From Candidatus Woesearchaeota archaeon (GTDB taxonomy: Archaea; Nanobdellota; Nanobdellia; Woesearchaeales; DSVV01): 64,000 bases of DNA. The notes under the pieces were generated by a model. The model worked only from the letters and a program-made list of their open reading frames with translations. It had not been told where the DNA came from and made no database searches. Position numbers and translations under genes: made by a program. The stretch spans positions 1-64,000 of the forward strand of contig JACPTB010000002.1 in assembly GCA_016192995.1 (NCBI GenBank), given 5' to 3'. Positions 61,243 through 64,000 of the stretch are shown piece after piece. How positions within the stretch are numbered: position 1 is the first letter of the stretch; each line of letters begins with the position of its first letter.

Positions 61243-61698
61243 TTATTCTGCTAACAATTTAACTTTATCAAGATCATATTTCCAATCAGCTGGCAATGCT
61301 CCTGAAGATTTATAATACTTAACAACCCGGTTGATTTTAGAAATAGTTAATTGCAATCCGCGTTTAGCAGTCATATCCTGTTTATGAGCGCCCATATGCT
61401 TTAACAAAGCAACATTTTTCTTCAATAAACTCATTAATTCTTCGGGAATTTCAGGAGACAATTTTTTGTCATGTAATATATCGGTAACAGATTTTCCTGT
61501 AACAACCTTAACACTTGGCACTCCATAAACATCGCGTAAAATCATGCCGATTTCTGAAACAGGATGTTTATCTTTAGCTAATTTTGCCACTAATAATTCA
61601 ACTTCTGGAGCTTTATAGCGCATCCAGCCAGGAACTTTCTTGATTACAGGTTTTGTTGACCCTGATTTACCCCTTTTTCTTGAGTACATTCTTGCCAT
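61243..61698 (-). CDS. rps15: ribosomal protein uS15
   Basis: The 151-residue protein is the archaeal/eukaryotic long form of uS15, a primary 16S rRNA-binding protein. The N-terminal extension MARMYSRKRGKSGSTKP and the core LLKHMGAHKQDMTAKRGLQL are diagnostic, with SKINRVVKYYKSSGALPADW near the end. It stands alone. A TATA-like AAATAAATA is about 45 bases upstream on the minus strand. Confidence 0.97.
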   Translation of the reverse strand: MARMYSRKRGKSGSTKPVIKKVPGWMRYKAPEVELLVAKLAKDKHPVSEIGMILRDVYGVPSVKVVTGKSVTDILHDKKLSPEIPEELMSLLKKNVALLKHMGAHKQDMTAKRGLQLTISKINRVVKYYKSSGALPADWKYDLDKVKLLAE

Positions 61699-61833
61699 AG
61701 TCTTACCTCAAATCGCATAAAGATGTGGAGAATAAGTATTTATTTAATCTTATCTCCGGTGTAGACAAGCATGTGCCGATCCACCCATCATGAATAAAAA
61801 ACCGAGAAGTATTTATAAAGTTATTCTTTAGTT
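61699..61833 (-). other. upstream region of rps15
   Basis: No gene is seen. On the minus strand two TATA-like boxes occur, CTTTATAAATACT (about 61808-61820) and TTAAATAAATAC (about 61735-61748). Between them lies a GC-richer stretch with imperfect GGTG...CACC pairing (61757-61784). It could be a leader RNA or small transcript ahead of rps15; no known family is recognised. Confidence 0.3.
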
Positions 61834-61988
61834 GTACGTAATAAGTTGGGGTTTTAGCACCTACTTTTGTGAAGCTGTTCTTATATTTGCTGTGAGGATT
61901 TTTCGGAGTTCCAGAGAGAAAAATCCAATGTTTAATCACATCTCAAAGCTGAACTGGTGCTAAAACCTAAAGAAGACTTATTACGTAT
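61834..61988 (+). mobile_element. 155-bp palindromic MITE-like element, copy A4
   Basis: Arms GTACGTAATAAGT (61834-61846) and ACTTATTACGTAT (61976-61988) match with one mismatch at the tip. Flanks CTTTAGTT (61826-61833) and CTTTACTT (61989-61996) agree at 7 of 8 bases. Inner stem GGTTTTAGCACC / GGTGCTAAAACC, junction GTGAAGCT / AGCTGAAC, apical hairpin as in A3. The right tip forms the last codon and stop of the HtrA-like gene. Confidence 0.88.
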
Positions 61989-62928
61989 CTTTACTTTCAG
62001 CATAATGAGCAATTGTTTCTTCAACTAATTTTTCAACAGTGTCTGGATTCATGGCAAATCCAATGCCTTCTGATTCTTGTGTTTTAAACGAGTTAATACC
62101 CACTATTCTTCCATTTGCGCTGATTAATGGCCCTCCTGAATTCCCAGGATTAATAGGAACGTCAGTTTGAACAACAGAATAACCATAAGCATTTTTCCGC
62201 TTAAGCGAACTAACAATACCTTCAGTGACGGTAAAGTCGAGCCCAAAAGGACTCCCTAAAGCAATTACTTTTTGCCCGACTTTAAGATCTTCTAAATCAT
62301 CAAATTTAAGGTCAAAAAAAGTGTCATTACTTACTATTTTAAGCACAGCAATGTCAGCAGTATCGCTGTATGACATAATTTTTGCAGCATAGTGTTTGCC
62401 TGAAGAAGTAACAACACTTAATTTACTTATACCTTCAATAACATGATAATTAGTTACAACATAGCCATCTTCAGTAACAATGACACCGCTGCCTACTCCC
62501 TTATTAGTTCTGACACCAACAACGCCTTTAATAACCGTTTCAATAATGGCAGTAAAACTTTCACTTTTAATATTAATATCAAGTATTTTTGACTCTAGTT
62601 CTCCTAATTTTGATTTGCTTTCTTCTTCTAATTGCACTAAATTGGTTGTTAAACCACTGATTTTTTTAGATTGCAGAGATTCAGATTTCTCTAATGCTGT
62701 ATACAACGCAGCAGTTTTTTCATCTAAAGCTGCTTGCAGCTGTTGATTAACCCCTTGCACTTGATTTTCAAGATCAGATTTTGTAGTAACAAGTTGATCT
62801 TGTAAGTTCCCTAACGCTGTATCTAAACGAAGATTCTGCTGGTATTGGTAGTAATAACCATATCCTAACCCTAAAAAGAGTAATAACATAAGAATACTAA
62901 AAATAAGTACCTGTCGTTCTTTATGCAT
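61981..62928 (-). CDS. HtrA/DegP-like serine protease, membrane-anchored, no PDZ
   Basis: The 315-residue protein has an N-terminal membrane span (LIFSILMLLLFLGLGYGYYY, about 8-27), a coiled coil (about 30-120) and a trypsin-like domain with His in VTNYHVIEG (about 158), Asp in YSDTADIAVLKI (about 190) and Ser in NPGNSGGPLI (about 264). The protease domain faces outside. There is no PDZ domain, unlike typical DegP. The final residues and stop come from the tip of the adjacent palindromic element (KDT then TAA). Confidence 0.9.
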   Translation of the reverse strand: MHKERQVLIFSILMLLLFLGLGYGYYYQYQQNLRLDTALGNLQDQLVTTKSDLENQVQGVNQQLQAALDEKTAALYTALEKSESLQSKKISGLTTNLVQLEEESKSKLGELESKILDINIKSESFTAIIETVIKGVVGVRTNKGVGSGVIVTEDGYVVTNYHVIEGISKLSVVTSSGKHYAAKIMSYSDTADIAVLKIVSNDTFFDLKFDDLEDLKVGQKVIALGSPFGLDFTVTEGIVSSLKRKNAYGYSVVQTDVPINPGNSGGPLISANGRIVGINSFKTQESEGIGFAMNPDTVEKLVEETIAHYAESKDT

Positions 62929-62987
62929 GATTAATTTAAACTAAATTACTTAATAAAGGTTACGGATGAAAAAAGATGAAAAAAAAT

Positions 62988-63902
62988 TTATTTCTTCAAT
63001 ACTTTATCATGCAATCCTACTAAAGCATCTAATTTTGGCCCGAAATCACCAAGATGTTCTTGAGTAGTTGCAGTAACCAAACCATCTACACCATAAAGAT
63101 CTTTTAAAACCTGAAGATGTTCTGGTTGATTCAATTTCAGCATTGCAGCGACAAATTTCGCTCTTATTTCAGGTGAAAGATCTTTTCGTACGACAACAGG
63201 ATGAGAAGGAACTTTGCCCAATCTTTCAACAGATTTCAATTTTTTACGATCCCCTTCATCAACATATTTTTCTAAAGCATCATGACTGCCGCCAACAACA
63301 TCAACGGTTCCATCAAGGAGAAGCTGCATTGATTGCTTATAGCCACCTGAAACAACAGTGCTGGTAAATGATTGCTGCAATGCTCTCTCTAAAGCTGGAA
63401 AATCATTTCCTTCAACAGTGATCAAGCCTCGTTCAATTAACGTGCCGATAGGCATAACAAAACCACTGGAACCTGTCCAGCTGGTAAATGCAATTTTTTT
63501 GCCAATTGCATCATTTAAAGAAGCAATATCACTATCAGCTTGTGCAAAAACTTCAGCATAATAAAAAGGAGAACCGTCCTTAATTTCTGTTAAAACAACT
63601 TCTGCGCCGCTTGTTTTATACGCCAACCATGCTGGCCCTCCATCCATGTAAGCCGCATCCAAATGACCAAAACGCAGTCCTTCCATTAATGGTTCATACG
63701 CAGTAGGAACAAGAATTTCCACCTTCATTCCCATTTCCTGCTCAAGAAATTTCCCCAATACTTCTGCTTTTGGGGTTAATTCTGCTGCATTTTCAGCAGG
63801 AATAAAACCCATTTTAAAAACTTGTTCCTGCTGGCTGCATCCCAATAAAAATAAGCTTGTAAACACCATTATCATAATACTGGTCAAAGTAATTTTCATC
63901 AT
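62988..63902 (-). CDS. PhnD-like phosphonate/phosphite-binding lipoprotein
   Basis: The product of about 304 residues has a lipoprotein signal (SIMIMVFTSLFLLGC) and a PhnD-type type II binding fold: FKMGFIPAENAAELTPKAEV, LRFGHLDAAYMDGGPAWLAY, IAFTSWTGSSGFVMPIGTLI and VVGGSHDALEKYV. ATG 63902 is selected because it gives a normal lipoprotein signal length; starts at 63929 and 63935 are open. No PhnC or PhnE gene lies before the window end. The ligand could be phosphonate, phosphite or another oxyanion. Confidence 0.87.
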   Translation of the reverse strand: MMKITLTSIMIMVFTSLFLLGCSQQEQVFKMGFIPAENAAELTPKAEVLGKFLEQEMGMKVEILVPTAYEPLMEGLRFGHLDAAYMDGGPAWLAYKTSGAEVVLTEIKDGSPFYYAEVFAQADSDIASLNDAIGKKIAFTSWTGSSGFVMPIGTLIERGLITVEGNDFPALERALQQSFTSTVVSGGYKQSMQLLLDGTVDVVGGSHDALEKYVDEGDRKKLKSVERLGKVPSHPVVVRKDLSPEIRAKFVAAMLKLNQPEHLQVLKDLYGVDGLVTATTQEHLGDFGPKLDALVGLHDKVLKK

Positions 63903-63940
63903 ATTTATGCCTTGATAAAATTTCTTCATAAGCAATATAA

Positions 63941-63999
63941 AAGTTTATTGGTTTAAATGTTTAACTTAAAAATAGAAAAACATTTAAACCAATAAACTT
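63941..63999. promoter_or_regulatory. 22-bp-arm palindrome upstream of the phnD-like gene
   Basis: Arms 63941-63962 and 63978-63999 are perfect reverse complements (core TTGGTTTAAATGTTT) around 15 bases. The segment ends at the window edge and lies 39 bases before the phnD-like start. TTTAAA inside either arm could be a TATA box. It may be an operator or the end of another element. Confidence 0.55.
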
Positions 64000-64000
64000 A

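Noticed and set aside
61703-61939. Open frame of 78 codons on the minus strand upstream of rps15
   Set aside because: Its first part is palindromic element A4 and the rest is the rps15 promoter region; no protein family or ribosome site supports it.

Overview
The window looks like chromosomal DNA of an AT-rich archaeon, most likely a DPANN lineage of the Woesearchaeota type. That placement is inferred from gene content, not from a marker tree. Archaeal signs are an archaeal-type uS15, NurA, an XPD helicase with four Fe-S cysteines, TrmB, Lrp and bacterio-opsin-activator (HTH_10) regulators, an AbrB-PhoU fusion, myo-inositol-1-phosphate synthase, and TATA-like boxes about 25 bases before many starts with few Shine-Dalgarno sites. 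No rRNA, tRNA or CRISPR array was found.

Layout. 0-17 kb is mostly housekeeping: a carbamoyltransferase, topoisomerase IA, NadC, NurA, two receiver proteins, ArgS, a full-length tRNA 2-selenouridine synthase, a truncated Hel308-like helicase, acylphosphatase, NUDIX and a TrmA-like methyltransferase. 17-22 kb holds two large paralogues related to UMP kinase/molybdenum storage protein with nearly identical promoters, next to an AbrB-PhoU regulator and MutY. 22-31 kb and 43-57 kb are accessory regions full of toxin-antitoxin modules (VapBC types, MNT-HEPN, two Fic genes, DUF433-DUF5615, a DUF4258/zinc-finger pair, AbrB-RelE) mixed with metabolic genes. 32-45 kb has two orphan branched-chain-type solute-binding lipoproteins, each divergent from a regulator, a 1680-residue secreted LamG protein and a PHP-PolX polymerase. 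51-59 kb has two phosphohistidine-domain proteins and three methyltransferase-like paralogues. 59-64 kb has XPD, uS15, an HtrA-like protease and a PhnD-like binding lipoprotein.

The most striking unexplained structure is a family of non-coding palindromic elements of about 155 bp at 12.8, 17.0, 58.8 and 61.9 kb, with a divergent relative at 7.5 kb. They share terminal inverted repeats, a second inner stem that varies in compensated fashion, an invariant GTGA/GAAC internal junction and a conserved apical loop. Two copies have perfect 8-bp target-site duplications and two have 7-of-8 matches, so they behave as MITE-like transposable elements. The 17-kb copy carries a second, 225-bp structured element inserted in its left arm, and the 61.9-kb copy supplies the stop codon of the HtrA-like gene.

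A second notable pattern is that both Fic genes are bracketed by gene-specific 12-bp motifs. For the second Fic gene there are four identical copies, in pairs with exactly 31-bp periodicity on both sides, and the left pair abuts a decapitated trmB remnant. Other decayed genes include a csaA fragment, a relE toxin with a one-base frameshift, and the truncated helicase.
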